A stretch of DNA of 64,000 bases from positions 1 through 64,000 of the forward strand of contig CAYSZB010000007.1 of assembly GCA_964435475.1 (NCBI GenBank), written 5' to 3'. The notes beneath the pieces were generated by a model, which made no database searches, was not told the origin of the DNA, and saw only the letters and a program-made list of their open reading frames with translations. Positions within the stretch are counted from its first letter, which is position 1, and each line of letters opens with the position of its first letter. This DNA is from CAYSZB01 sp964435475 (GTDB lineage: Bacteria; Chloroflexota; Anaerolineae; Anaerolineales; Anaerolineaceae). The position numbers were made by a program, and so were the translations under genes. This document shows, piece by piece, positions 36,596 through 45,717 of the stretch.

Positions 36596-37108
36596 ATGGT
36601 AGCATCCACATCAAAATTCAAGTATGTTGTTTGTGACCCTGCATTATGTATAGGTTGTCAGATTTGTGAATATGTTTGCTCATTTAACAAAACAAATGAA
36701 TACAATTCCTATCGGAGCAGGATTCGTACCGTCAGGGTGGATGAGGTTCTGATAACAGCGATTGCCTGTCGAACCTGTGAGAATGCCCCCTGTGTAATCG
36801 CTTGTCCGAGAGATGCACTGACACAGGATCCGGAAACAGGCACCATCCGCATAGACGGTGTAAAATGTGATGGCTGCGCCTGGTGTCTTGAAGCCTGTGA
36901 CTTTGGTGCAATTTCGATAAATCCAATGACCAAACTGGCTGAAATTTGCGACCAATGTGAGACGATCGAGGAAGGCCCTCAATGTGTTAAATGGTGCCCG
37001 AAAAATGCCCTTGAATACACCACACCCGATCAAAGGGCTCAACAGACCCGCCATCAGATTGTAAAAGATAGCATCCAATTCCCTGAAAAAGCCAAGGATC
37101 CCAGATGA
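36596..37108 (+). CDS. 4Fe-4S ferredoxin subunit of the AOR (BamC/AorA-like)
   Basis: A 170-residue electron-transfer protein of the HycB/DMSO-reductase-B type. Cys groups are CIGCQICEYVC, CRTCENAPCVIACP, CDGCAWCLEAC and CDQCETIEEGPQCVKWCP, enough for four [4Fe-4S] clusters. It starts 10 bp after the AOR gene and overlaps hdrA by 4 bp, so it should be the small subunit that carries electrons between the AOR and the HdrA-centred complex. Confidence 0.9.
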   Translation: MVASTSKFKYVVCDPALCIGCQICEYVCSFNKTNEYNSYRSRIRTVRVDEVLITAIACRTCENAPCVIACPRDALTQDPETGTIRIDGVKCDGCAWCLEACDFGAISINPMTKLAEICDQCETIEEGPQCVKWCPKNALEYTTPDQRAQQTRHQIVKDSIQFPEKAKDPR

Positions 37109-39618
37109 GCGAAGAACCAAAAGAAAAAGAAGATCTTCGAATAGGTGTTTATATATGTCATTGTGGCACCAATATTGCTGGGGTAATTCCTCCCAAGGAT
37201 GTTGTGGAATTTTCCAGCGATTTGCCAGGGGTTGTTCGGGCTACAGATACGATGTACGCCTGTGCAGATAGTGGCCAACGTTTGATCAAAGATGACATCA
37301 ATAAATTTAACCTGAACCGGGTTGTTGTTTCTGCTTGTTCAGTTCGCATGCATGAACCAACCTTCCGCGCTGCTGTTTCCGAGGCTGGGATGAACCCATT
37401 CCTGATGGAAATGGCAAATATCCGAGAACAGTGTACATGGGCGCACGGTCACGATCGCGAAGGTGCCTTAAAAAAGGCCAAGGACCTGACTGCAGCTGCA
37501 ATTGCCAAAGCTTCCTTTTTAACCCCACTGGATATGATCTCTGTACCAGTCTCAAAGAAAGCACTGGTCATTGGCGGTGGGGTTGCCGGCATTAGCAGTG
37601 CGCTGGACCTTGCAGAACAAAATATTGAAACAATACTGGTAGAAAAAGAAGCCACAATTGGGGGGGTTATGGCACAACTGAACAAGACCTTCCCCACCAT
37701 GGACTGTAGCATATGAATTCTTGCACCAAAAATGGTTGACGCGGCGCGCCAACCGAAAATTGATGTCAGAGCATTTACTGAAGTTGAACGTGTTGAAGGT
37801 TTTGTTGGTAACTTTAAAGTTACCTTACGCGAAAAAGCCAAGTATGTAAGGGCGGATAGGTGCAATGGTTGTGGCGATTGTGCCAAAGTCTGCCCGATTG
37901 AAGTGCCAAATTACTTTGAAATGAATTTGGCACCACGTAAAGCGGCCTATGTCCCGATGAGTCAATCGGTCCCATTGATTTATTCGATCGACATGGATGC
38001 CTGCATCCACTGCTATAAATGTGTCGAAGCTTGTGGTCCTTTGGAGGCTATCGATTTTAGCCAGCAAGACAAGTTGGTCACTGAAGATATAGGCGCGATT
38101 ATTGTGGCGACTGGTTTCTCCCATTTTGACCCATCTGTGATGGAAGAGTATGGCTATGGAAAATTTCCAAACGTTATCACGTCCATGGAAATGGAGAGAT
38201 TGAACAACTCGGCTGGTCCGACAAACGGGAATTTGGTTCGCCCAACTGATCATAAGAATCCCGCAAAATTGGCTTTCATTAATTGTGTGGGATCCAGGGA
38301 CAAACGGTACAACGAAAGTTGTTCAAATTTTTGCTGCATGTATTCAATCAAGAATGCAGTTCTTCTAAAACAGGTCAATCCTTCTCTGGATATCACCATT
38401 TATTACATGGATATCCGCACACCGTCCAAAGGTTACGAAGAATTCTACGATCGGGCTCGTAAAATGGGGATCAAGTTCATTCAAGGCCGTCCCAGCCTGA
38501 TAACCGAAGACCAGGCAACCCACAACCTGACCGTTCATTCTGAAGATGTCTCCTTGGGCAAAGTAATCGATCACGAATACGATATGGTGATGTTAAACCA
38601 GGCAGCTATTCCTCAACCAGATCAAGGTCATGTCAGTTCAGTATTGAATGTTGTTCAAAGCCCTGGGGGATGGTTTATGGAATATCATCCAAAACTTCGT
38701 CCCATGGATAGCCCTACAGATGGTATTTTCTTTGCTGGTGCGTGCCAGGGGCCAAAAGACATACCTGCAAGCGTTGCTCAAGGTTCCGCAGCTGCATCCA
38801 GGGCTGGCAGGATATTGCATTCAGACAAATGGCAAATCGAACCAACTGTTGCGGTTGTGTGGCCAGATCGTTGTGTCAGCGCGCAGGGCCGTCCCTGCGG
38901 TATTTGTGCAAAGGCTTGTCCTTATGGTGCAATAGATTATGAGCAGGGTCGTGCAGCTTTGGTCATTTCAGCCAAATGTCATGGTTGTGGTGCTTGTGTG
39001 GGCGAGTGCCCGCATGACTCCATCACTCAACTGCATTACACAGATGCTCAGTTACTTGCCCAGGTAAGAGCTTTGTTGGCAACTGAACCGGAAAAGAAGA
39101 TCCTTGCTTTCCGGTGCCATTGGTGTTCTTATGGTGGTGCAGATCTTGCTGGAACCAGTCATTTCGAATACAGCGCAAACGAAAGAGGCATCAAGGTCAT
39201 GTGCTCAGCACGCATGGACAGCGATTTTATTTATGAAGCTTACAGGTTAGGCGCAGGTGGTGTATTGTATTCTGGTTGTCATCCACAGGATTGCCATTAC
39301 ATTACAGGCCAGGTGATCGGTGCAAAAAGAGCACAACGATTATCTGCTATGTTTGAACGTATGCAAATGACACCTGGCAGGTTCAGGGTGGAATGGATCA
39401 GTGCTGCTGAAGGCGATAAGTATGCCAGGGTGGTCAATGAAATGCAGGCTGTTCTGGATTCGATGTCACCCGAACAGCTTCACAACGAAATTGAGAGATT
39501 GAGCCCCGAAATGACAAAACGCCTCAATCGCTTCCCGAATGTTCCAGGTGTTCAAGTTGCCATGGATTTTTCTGATGGTCTATCCACCAGGATGATATCC
39601 AAGGAGCAGTTAGTATGA
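37105..39618 (+). CDS. hdrA: HdrA with probable selenocysteine (UGA codon 204) and fused MvhD domain
   Basis: An 837-residue flavin and iron-sulfur protein read through an in-frame TGA at 37714-37716. The N-terminal domain (1-145) precedes the FAD site VIGGGVAGISSALDLAEQ. The family motif that is usually DCSICILAPKMV reads DCSI-TGA-ILAPKMV, so the TGA replaces a conserved Cys. Ferredoxin motifs CNGCGDCAKVCP and CIHCYKCVEAC follow, then CGICAKACP and CHGCGACVGECP. Residues about 664-800 are an MvhD-type [2Fe-2S] domain (FRCHWCSYGGADLAG, SGCHPQDCHY). HdrA bifurcates electrons in known complexes. Both halves are in one frame and the TGA is followed by a SECIS-like hairpin. Other explanations (pseudogene, base error) are less likely. 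Confidence 0.88.
37734..37754 (+). promoter_or_regulatory. Putative bacterial SECIS hairpin in hdrA
   Basis: GGTTG/CAACC pairs, then an A-C mismatch, then CGC/GCG closes a 3-nt loop GGC (37743-37745). The first loop base, G, is 26 nt after the TGA, inside the 16-37 nt window reported for bacterial SECIS elements, which also require a G at the start of the apical loop. The fold is by eye only. Confidence 0.6.
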
Positions 39619-40211
39619 TCCACGAAACTGAATTGAATCGTTTCTCAAATCAGGTGCGGGCGATTCCGGACGGTGAGCCATTGGATATGTGTTATTCCTG
39701 TGGAACTTGCACCAGTAAGTGTATGATTCAGCAGAAATTGGATCCTGAGTATAATCCTCGTAGGTTGCTGCACATGGTTATGCTGGACATGCGTGAAGAA
39801 GCTTACAACCACCCCACAATATGGCTGTGTTCAGAGTGTGATATTTGCTACCCGGCATGCCCCCAAAAGATCCATATTTCAGGTGTTTTAATGGCAGTCC
39901 GCTCCCTTGCAGTCCAGGATGGGAAGAGATCACTCATCGAACCAGCTCAAGTAGATGAACAAACCTGTGTAGCATGCGGTTTATGCGTGGCTGTGTGCCC
40001 ATATGATGCCATAGAACTTGTCAATAAAAAGATCCCTTACAGAGGATTAATCGATATAGCCCAAGTCAATTCTGCTAAATGTATGGCTTGTGGATTATGT
40101 GGTGCGGTTTGCCGCTCAACTTCCATTGGAATACATGCTGAATTCTCCAATGACAAGGTCGTTGGAGATCTTTGGAAATGGCTCAACCCTCTGCCAGAGG
40201 TGACAATATGA
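39615..40211 (+). CDS. hdrC: HdrC-like iron-sulfur protein with extra ferredoxin domain
   Basis: A 198-residue protein. The first half is HdrC-like with CYSCGTCTSKC and CSECDICYPACP; the second half adds two ferredoxin motifs, CVACGLCVAVCP and CMACGLCGAVC. Four [4Fe-4S] clusters are therefore likely. In heterodisulfide reductases HdrC wires HdrA to HdrB. No HdrB (CCG-domain) gene is present in this operon, so here HdrC may pass electrons to the AOR or ferredoxin. It overlaps hdrA and the next gene by ATGA on both sides. Confidence 0.88.
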   Translation: MIHETELNRFSNQVRAIPDGEPLDMCYSCGTCTSKCMIQQKLDPEYNPRRLLHMVMLDMREEAYNHPTIWLCSECDICYPACPQKIHISGVLMAVRSLAVQDGKRSLIEPAQVDEQTCVACGLCVAVCPYDAIELVNKKIPYRGLIDIAQVNSAKCMACGLCGAVCRSTSIGIHAEFSNDKVVGDLWKWLNPLPEVTI

Positions 40212-40645
40212 CAGACCGAAAACCCCGCATTGTTTTATTCCAGTGCCAGTGGTGCCTTTACACTGAAATTGATCAGCACTGGGTTGACCATGATTTGCCA
40301 TCAAACATCCAATTGATTAAAGTTCCTTGCACAGGCCGCATTAATCCTTTATTTATCTTGAACGCAGTTCAAGGTGGAGCTGATGGCATCATGATTTGTG
40401 GTTGTGTACCCGAAAAATGCCATTTCAAAGAAGGAAACTTTTCAGCACGCCGTCAATTGGATGAATTTGCAAATTTCCTGGTCTTTACCGGTTTTGATAT
40501 CAAAAGAATTCGTTTTACTTGGATCGACCTTCAGGAACAGGGACGAATTCAAAGAGAGCTTTCCTCAATGGAAAATGATCTTTTTGTTTTAGGTCCATCA
40601 GTTGCCCTTGCTACCCGCCATCCATTAGAAGGAGAACAATCATGA
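40208..40645 (+). CDS. Stand-alone MvhD/FlxD-like [2Fe-2S] protein
   Basis: A 145-residue protein of the MvhD family: FQCQWCLYTE at the N-terminus and VPCTGR and CGCVPEKCHF further on supply the [2Fe-2S] ligands, with ARRQLDEF and FTWIDLQEQ closing the fold. MvhD/FlxD links a hydrogenase or FlxABC dehydrogenase to HdrA. It is a second copy, because HdrA already has a fused MvhD domain. ATG at 40208 is in ATGA overlap with hdrC; the longer frame from 40172 is not needed. Confidence 0.85.
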   Translation: MTDRKPRIVLFQCQWCLYTEIDQHWVDHDLPSNIQLIKVPCTGRINPLFILNAVQGGADGIMICGCVPEKCHFKEGNFSARRQLDEFANFLVFTGFDIKRIRFTWIDLQEQGRIQRELSSMENDLFVLGPSVALATRHPLEGEQS

Positions 40646-41595
40646 GTGATCTTGAATTACATCTCCGCAGTGAAGTTGCCAGAATTTTACAGGATGGATC
40701 GGTCGACCTTGTTGTCGGTTTTGAGGCAGAATCAATACCACTCAAACCGCAACCAACATTTATTGAAGACTCTAAGGATGCAGACAGACTCATTATTAAT
40801 GGTTTTTGCCAAAATAATCTGGCAACATTCTTGACACGTCTGCCAAAAGAAAAGCGCATTGGCATTGTAGTACGTGGATGTGAGTCAAGATCAATAAATG
40901 CCCTCATCGTAGAAAACCAGCATGCACGCGATAAGCTTTACCTTATTGGTGTACCATGCCATGGAATTATTGATTGGAGGAAGGTTGAAGCCCTTGCGGG
41001 TGAGAATATTATCTCGGCAGAGGAGAATGAGAATATTGTCAATGTTCACACTATCCGGTCTCAATTTTCAATAGACCGGGGTGACCTATTACATGATTCT
41101 TGTGCCCGATGCCTTCATCCCAATCCGGTATCTCCTGATATCATGCTAGGTGAACTACTGCCGGAGGGCGATCCTGTACTGGCACGAAGTGTCGTAGATG
41201 AGTTCCAATTACTGAGCAGTGAGAAAAGATATGCATTTTTTACTCAGGAGGCAGAAAGGTGTATCAGGTGCTACGCATGTCGTGAAGCATGTCCAATGTG
41301 TTACTGTACAGAGTGTTTTGTGGATCATGCCAATCCCCGCTGGACAGAAAGTACGATCTCGCCAGCTGGAACACAAGCATGGCACATTGTTCGAGCCTTT
41401 CATCAAGCTGGCAGGTGTGTCAGTTGTGGAGCATGTGAAAGAGCCTGCCCGATGGATATCAAGATGACCTACCTGACAGATAAATTGAATGATGATCTGC
41501 GTCGTCTTTATGGTTTCCAGGTTGGCATGGATACCTCTACCCAACCTCCATTTGCAGCATTCAGCCTGGATGACAAAAAACGCTTTATCAGTTAG
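40642..41595 (+). CDS. FlxC/FrhB-like 4Fe-4S protein
   Basis: A 317-residue protein. The first 190 residues resemble the FrhB/AsrA-type domain that reads GVPCHGIIDWRKVE and GIVVRGCESRSI. The second half has CIRCYACREACPMCYC and CVSCGACERACP, two [4Fe-4S] clusters. In Desulfovibrio vulgaris FlxC has a comparable layout and works with FlxA, FlxB and FlxD to feed NADH electrons to Hdr. It overlaps the MvhD gene by ATGA and is 12 bp from the FlxB-like gene. Confidence 0.78.
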   Translation: MSDLELHLRSEVARILQDGSVDLVVGFEAESIPLKPQPTFIEDSKDADRLIINGFCQNNLATFLTRLPKEKRIGIVVRGCESRSINALIVENQHARDKLYLIGVPCHGIIDWRKVEALAGENIISAEENENIVNVHTIRSQFSIDRGDLLHDSCARCLHPNPVSPDIMLGELLPEGDPVLARSVVDEFQLLSSEKRYAFFTQEAERCIRCYACREACPMCYCTECFVDHANPRWTESTISPAGTQAWHIVRAFHQAGRCVSCGACERACPMDIKMTYLTDKLNDDLRRLYGFQVGMDTSTQPPFAAFSLDDKKRFIS

Positions 41596-41607
41596 AAAGG
41601 TGACTTA

Positions 41608-42770
41608 ATGTACTATCAAATAGAAAAAAATGAAATCACCAATCTCCTGGATCATTGGATGAAGCTAGCCAGTGTCTTTGCACCGACCGAAAAAGGTCAG
41701 TTTACGGTTTTTGAGAATTTAATGCATGGGGATGAATTAAGAATCAATGGTCCCCATAACACACGTTATCCGCCCAAATCATTATTCTTACCGCAGTCCG
41801 AGAGACTTTTTACACTGAAAAACGGCAATTTGGTTGAACCAAAGATCAATAACGAGCCTCGTATCGTTTTTGGCATCCGACCCTGCGACGCACATGCCCT
41901 TACCCTTCTTGATACGGTATTTCTGACTGACCAGTATAAAGATCCATATTGGCAAGCTGAACGCGAACGTACGATTCTTGTTGGGTTGGGTTGCGATGAA
42001 CCATGTGCTTCATGCTTTTGCACGACAGTTGGATCTGGACCATTTGGAACTCGTGGTTTGGATATTCTTTTTATTACACTGAATGAGAAGTACATCATAA
42101 AACAGGTGACTGAAAAAGGCGGCTCATTGCTAACTGACCTTCGTAAAGTACCTGATACCATTGAAACTGAGATCCAGAAATTAGAACAAAAAGCAATTGA
42201 CAGTCTGCCTATCGCTTTCGAGACAATAGACATACGTAAAAATTTTTACAAATTGTTTTCTGAAGCCTACTGGCAAAAGGTTTCACAATCCTGCCTGGGC
42301 TGCGGAGTATGCACATTTCTCTGCCCCACCTGTTACTGTTTTGATATAGTGGNNNNNNNNNNNNNNNNNNNNNNNNNNNNNNNNNNNNNNNNNNNNNNNN
42401 NNNNNNNNNNNNNNNNNNNNNNNNNNNNNNNNNNNNNNNNNNNNNNNNNNNNGGCTGCGGAGTATGCACATTTCTCTGCCCCACCTGTTACTGTTTTGAT
42501 ATAGTGGATGAAGCACAACGCGGTGAGAGGGTTAGGAATTGGGATACATGCATGTTCCGAATATACTCACAGGAAGCTTCCGGTCATAACCCGCGCCCCT
42601 CACGCCTCGAACGTACCCGCCAACGCCTGATGCATAAATATGCCTATTGGTTGGATAGCATTAATGAGATTGGATGTACTGGTTGTGGCAGATGTGTTCG
42701 CTATTGTCCGGTCGGCCTGGATATCCGCGACATGATCCGCAAAGCCCAAAACTGGGAGGTGGTCGAATGA
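41608..42770 (+). CDS. FlxB/AsrA-like 4Fe-4S dicluster protein, interrupted by a scaffold gap
   Basis: As drawn the gene is split by 100 N (42353-42452). Both gap edges carry the same 55 bp. If the N run and one copy are removed, the frame is exactly restored: 745 nt before plus 263 nt after give 336 codons, a 335-residue protein. It has an AsrA-like N-terminal domain (FGIRPCDAHALTLLDTVF, CDEPCASCFC) and two cluster motifs, CLGCGVCTFLCPTCYC and CTGCGRCVRYCP. AsrA/HydB-type proteins pair with an AsrB/FlxA-type flavoprotein, which is the next gene with an ATGA overlap. Confidence 0.85.
42298..42352 (+). repeat. 55-bp duplication, copy 1 (left gap edge)
   Basis: Identical to 42453-42507 on the other side of the N run. 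The repeat encodes the CGVCTFLCP cluster motif once; two copies in the protein would break the reading frame. It is most simply the overlap of two contig ends that the assembler did not merge. Confidence 0.95.
42353..42452. other. Assembly gap of exactly 100 N
   Basis: A round gap length flanked by an exact 55-bp duplication marks an unmerged scaffold join of arbitrary length. The coding frame argues that no sequence is missing. Confidence 0.97.
42453..42507 (+). repeat. 55-bp duplication, copy 2 (right gap edge)
   Basis: Identical to 42298-42352. Reading continues in frame from here to the stop at 42770 once the two copies are collapsed. Confidence 0.95.
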
Positions 42771-43624
42771 CTGATAACAACACGAACCCCTACAAACCGA
42801 TGCCAATGCGCATCTCCCGGGCTTACTATGAATCCAATGATCATTCCTTAAAAACGTTCGAGTTGGATTTTTTAGGTGCTTCAGACTGCGATTACTTTTT
42901 TGCACACTATAATCCTGGCCAATTTTGCCAGTTATCCATTTTCAATAAAGGTGAGGCACCATTTGGTGTAGCTTCAGCAGCCTGGGAAGGCAAATTTGTG
43001 CGTTTCACGGTTCAAAAGATGGGTACTTTCACTCAAGCGATCCACCGTTTGAAGGTGGACGATCAAATTGGCATGCGTGGACCTCTTGGCAATGGTTTTC
43101 CTCTGGATATGTGGCGCGGGAAAAACCTGGTCATTGTGGGTGGTGGTTGTGCTTTTTCTACGTTATACGCATTGACAAAGCATATTCAGCATCCGGATTT
43201 TCGTAATGATTATAATGAACTCATAGTCATTTATGGGGCGAGAAATTCCGGACTTTGCATGTATAAGCAGGATATCCAAAGTTGGTATGACCGTGATGAC
43301 ATGCAACTCCATCAAGCCATTGATGTTCCCGAAAATGAGTGGCTCCATCACGTGGGTTATGTGCCAGATGTGGTTAGGGAAGTTGCACCTTCACCTGATA
43401 ACGCTGTGGCGATTGTGTGCGGGCCACCAATCATGACAAAATTTACCCTACCTGCACTGACCGATCTAGGTTTCGCTCCCGAGGCGATTTTTACTTCACT
43501 CGAAAAAAGGATGAAATGTGGGATCGGGAAATGTGGTCGATGTAACATAGGGCCTGCTTATATATGCAAGGATGGTCCTGTCTTTTCTTTGGCAGAACTG
43601 CAATCTTTGCCAGCAGATATCTAA
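42767..43624 (+). CDS. FlxA/AsrB-like FAD and NAD(P)-binding oxidoreductase
   Basis: A 285-residue flavoprotein of the ferredoxin-NADP reductase superfamily. The FAD-binding barrel includes YNPGQFCQLSIF and FGVASAA; the nucleotide fold has LVIVGGGCAFSTLYAL and AIVCGPPIMTKFT. The C-terminal MKCGIGKCGRCNIG and a later Cys form a [2Fe-2S] site as in AsrB, HydG and PyrK. FlxA-type subunits oxidise NADH and send electrons through FlxB-D to HdrA. ATG at 42767 overlaps the previous stop; a longer frame from 42674 is not required. Confidence 0.87.
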   Translation: MTDNNTNPYKPMPMRISRAYYESNDHSLKTFELDFLGASDCDYFFAHYNPGQFCQLSIFNKGEAPFGVASAAWEGKFVRFTVQKMGTFTQAIHRLKVDDQIGMRGPLGNGFPLDMWRGKNLVIVGGGCAFSTLYALTKHIQHPDFRNDYNELIVIYGARNSGLCMYKQDIQSWYDRDDMQLHQAIDVPENEWLHHVGYVPDVVREVAPSPDNAVAIVCGPPIMTKFTLPALTDLGFAPEAIFTSLEKRMKCGIGKCGRCNIGPAYICKDGPVFSLAELQSLPADI

Positions 43625-43636
43625 TTGGAGTAACTG

Positions 43637-44617
43637 ATGAGTCAACGTGGAATAGCTCAAAAATCTTTCGATGAGCACAAAATGACAATAGAACGCCCTA
43701 TGGTTACACGTCATTACTTGATGACGTGGAACCTGGACAAATGTGTTGGTTGCCAAATGGGTCCAACCGTATGCCCAAAACAAGCGCTGACCCATGTGAA
43801 TGGTGAAATTGTTGACGGCCACCTCGCCAAAAAACCTTCCGTTGATGTGGATGAAAAATTATGCGTAAACTGTGGCATGTGTGTTGTGGTTTGCCCTGTG
43901 CATGCCATATCGATCGAGGTCAATGGTGAGCCTGAAATTCCAGTACAAAAGTATGAAGCATTCCCGGAACTTATAGCCAAGACGATATTTAAGAAAGAAG
44001 ACTTCGATTTTAGTCTGAAGGATTTCGTTATTGAAAATTGTTCTGCAAATGTTATTTCGTATGATCCTGCAAGAGATACTATGCGTGTGGACTTCCAGAA
44101 CTGCATTCACTGTCGCCAGTGTGAAGTTGCCAGCAAAGGCGCGTTTGCTGTTCAACAGCCCTGGCAAGGCTCAGTCATCCTTGATACCGAAAAATGCGTA
44201 CCTGGCTGTGTGGCTTGCTCGGATATTTGTCCAACGAGAGCCTTACACCTTGATGAAAATGGCAAATTGGTCCTGGCTGATTATTATTGCATCAAATGTG
44301 GCTCGTGCATGCATGTCTGCCCGATTAAACCCAAATTCGATGAGATCCATTACTCATTTGAATCTCAGGGTATGACCTTGGAACGCACATTTGAACAATT
44401 ATCCAATGCAAATGAATTACCCATAATCGTTGAACGATGGCGGGTCAACCATAAACCGGTGACCAGCGCTTCCTGGGTTGAAGCTCTAAGAAAGCTCTCT
44501 GATGATAAGGCGAAGTCTGTTGAAATCGATCGCAAACGTGCTTTAAAACGGGCTGACCTGATAAAGGCATTGAAGGGGTACACCCTGCCGCCTGAATTGA
44601 AATCCCATAAAGGCTAG
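43637..44617 (+). CDS. Polyferredoxin-like iron-sulfur protein
   Basis: A 326-residue protein with several ferredoxin motifs: CVGCQMGPTVCP, CVNCGMCVVVCP, an incomplete CIHCRQCEVA, CVPGCVACSDICP and CIKCGSCMHVCP. The C-terminal 80 residues are basic and lack Cys. It resembles the multi-cluster FixX/polyferredoxin proteins found next to Hdr and hydrogenase genes. It is the last gene of the redox operon, 12 bp after the FlxA-like gene and just before a terminator. It may relay electrons between this complex and soluble ferredoxin. Confidence 0.82.
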   Translation: MSQRGIAQKSFDEHKMTIERPMVTRHYLMTWNLDKCVGCQMGPTVCPKQALTHVNGEIVDGHLAKKPSVDVDEKLCVNCGMCVVVCPVHAISIEVNGEPEIPVQKYEAFPELIAKTIFKKEDFDFSLKDFVIENCSANVISYDPARDTMRVDFQNCIHCRQCEVASKGAFAVQQPWQGSVILDTEKCVPGCVACSDICPTRALHLDENGKLVLADYYCIKCGSCMHVCPIKPKFDEIHYSFESQGMTLERTFEQLSNANELPIIVERWRVNHKPVTSASWVEALRKLSDDKAKSVEIDRKRALKRADLIKALKGYTLPPELKSHKG

Positions 44618-44633
44618 TTTGTGTTGTTAAAGT

Positions 44634-44661
44634 AAAAAGGTCTTCTTGTGAAGACCTTTTT
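44634..44661 (+). terminator. Rho-independent terminator of the AOR-Hdr-Flx operon
   Basis: AAAAAGGTCTTC, a 4-nt loop and GAAGACCTTTTT form a 12-bp stem (44634-44645 with 44650-44661) 17 bp past the stop codon. The arms are A-rich and T-rich, so it could also act for ltaE on the minus strand. Confidence 0.9.
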
Positions 44662-44685
44662 GCATTAATTAAATCGTTGCGCTAA

Positions 44686-45717
44686 TTATTTAATTATTTC
44701 TTGAAACGCACAAACCACTTTTGATATATCTTCATCTGAAATCCAGTAATGTGTGACAAGTCGAAATTGACGGTTATCCACCTTCCCTATTAATATCCCC
44801 TCATCCTTCAATCGGTCAAGCAATTCTAAAGGTGAAATTCTCACTGTTTCTTCCATAGACAGGAATATCATGTTTGTGTAAGGAGTACCCATATCTATAC
44901 GCAATCCCTTGACCAACGCTAACTTCGATGAAAGTTCTCTGGCTCTTTGATGGTCGTCGGCTAAACGATTGACCATGGAGACTAAAGCCACCGTCCCTGC
45001 AGCTGCAATAATCCCGGCTTGCCTCATTCCGCCACCCAATTGTTTTCGAATTTTCTTACACCTTTTGATAAAGTCCTTTGATCCGCATACGACAGAACCT
45101 ACAGGTGCACATAATCCCTTGCTAAGGCAGAATGTGACGGAATCCGCATTTCGTGTAAGGTTTTCTGCGCTGGTGTTTAATGCAATGGCTGCATTAAATA
45201 CTCTTGCCCCATCAATGTGAAGCAATAAACCTTTGTTATGAGCTAATGTAGCAACCTCGTTTGTATATTTTTCACTGATTGGGACTCCCCCACACCGATT
45301 ATGGGTGTTTTCTAGGATCACCATTCTCGACCGGGGATGATGGTCATCATTACTGCGAATGGCATGTTCGATTTCTTGGAGATTTATTGTTCCATCGGGT
45401 TGATTGGTCAACGTGTGAGGGAAAACGCCACCCAATGCGGAAATGCCACCACCCTCAAAGAGGAAGGTATGGCCTTTGGTTCCCATGATCACTTCATCTC
45501 CCCGTTCACAATTCGCCAATACACTGACAAGGTTGCCCATTGTTCCTGAAGTGACAAAAATGCCAGCTTCCTTGCCTAACATTTCAGCAGCCAATTCCTG
45601 TAAAGCATTTATGCTGGGGTCCTCTCCATAGACATCATCCCCTACTTCTGCCAGGGTCATTGCCTTGCGCATTTCCTCAGTAGGTTTGGTTACAGTATCA
45701 GAACGCAGATCGATCAT
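44686..45717 (-). CDS. ltaE: Low-specificity L-threonine aldolase
   Basis: A 343-residue PLP enzyme that splits threonine or allo-threonine to glycine and acetaldehyde. The N-terminus IDLRSDTVTKPTEEMRKAM and GDDVYGEDPSINALQE are diagnostic. HIDGARVFNAAIAL binds PLP and FCLSKGLCAPVGSVVCG holds the Schiff-base lysine. Length is usual. It overlaps the rluD gene by 4 bp and ends the ileS-lspA-rluD-ltaE set. The acetaldehyde product could feed the nearby AOR, but that is speculation. Confidence 0.93.
   Translation of the reverse strand: MIDLRSDTVTKPTEEMRKAMTLAEVGDDVYGEDPSINALQELAAEMLGKEAGIFVTSGTMGNLVSVLANCERGDEVIMGTKGHTFLFEGGGISALGGVFPHTLTNQPDGTINLQEIEHAIRSNDDHHPRSRMVILENTHNRCGGVPISEKYTNEVATLAHNKGLLLHIDGARVFNAAIALNTSAENLTRNADSVTFCLSKGLCAPVGSVVCGSKDFIKRCKKIRKQLGGGMRQAGIIAAAGTVALVSMVNRLADDHQRARELSSKLALVKGLRIDMGTPYTNMIFLSMEETVRISPLELLDRLKDEGILIGKVDNRQFRLVTHYWISDEDISKVVCAFQEIIK

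Noticed and set aside
37164..37179. Consensus sigma-54 promoter match TGGCAC-CAATA-TTGCT
   Set aside because: It lies inside hdrA over codons of the conserved CHCGTN segment and has no gene start behind it. It shows that consensus matches can occur by chance.
37105..37716. A short HdrA fragment followed by a separate gene from 37732 (pseudogene or frameshift reading)
   Set aside because: Both parts are in one frame, the stop is TGA exactly at a conserved Cys codon, and conservation is unbroken on both sides. Readthrough as selenocysteine explains it better.
42504..42770. A separate small ferredoxin gene right of the N gap
   Set aside because: It is the C-terminal part of the FlxB-like gene; the frame is restored when the duplicated 55 bp and N run are removed.
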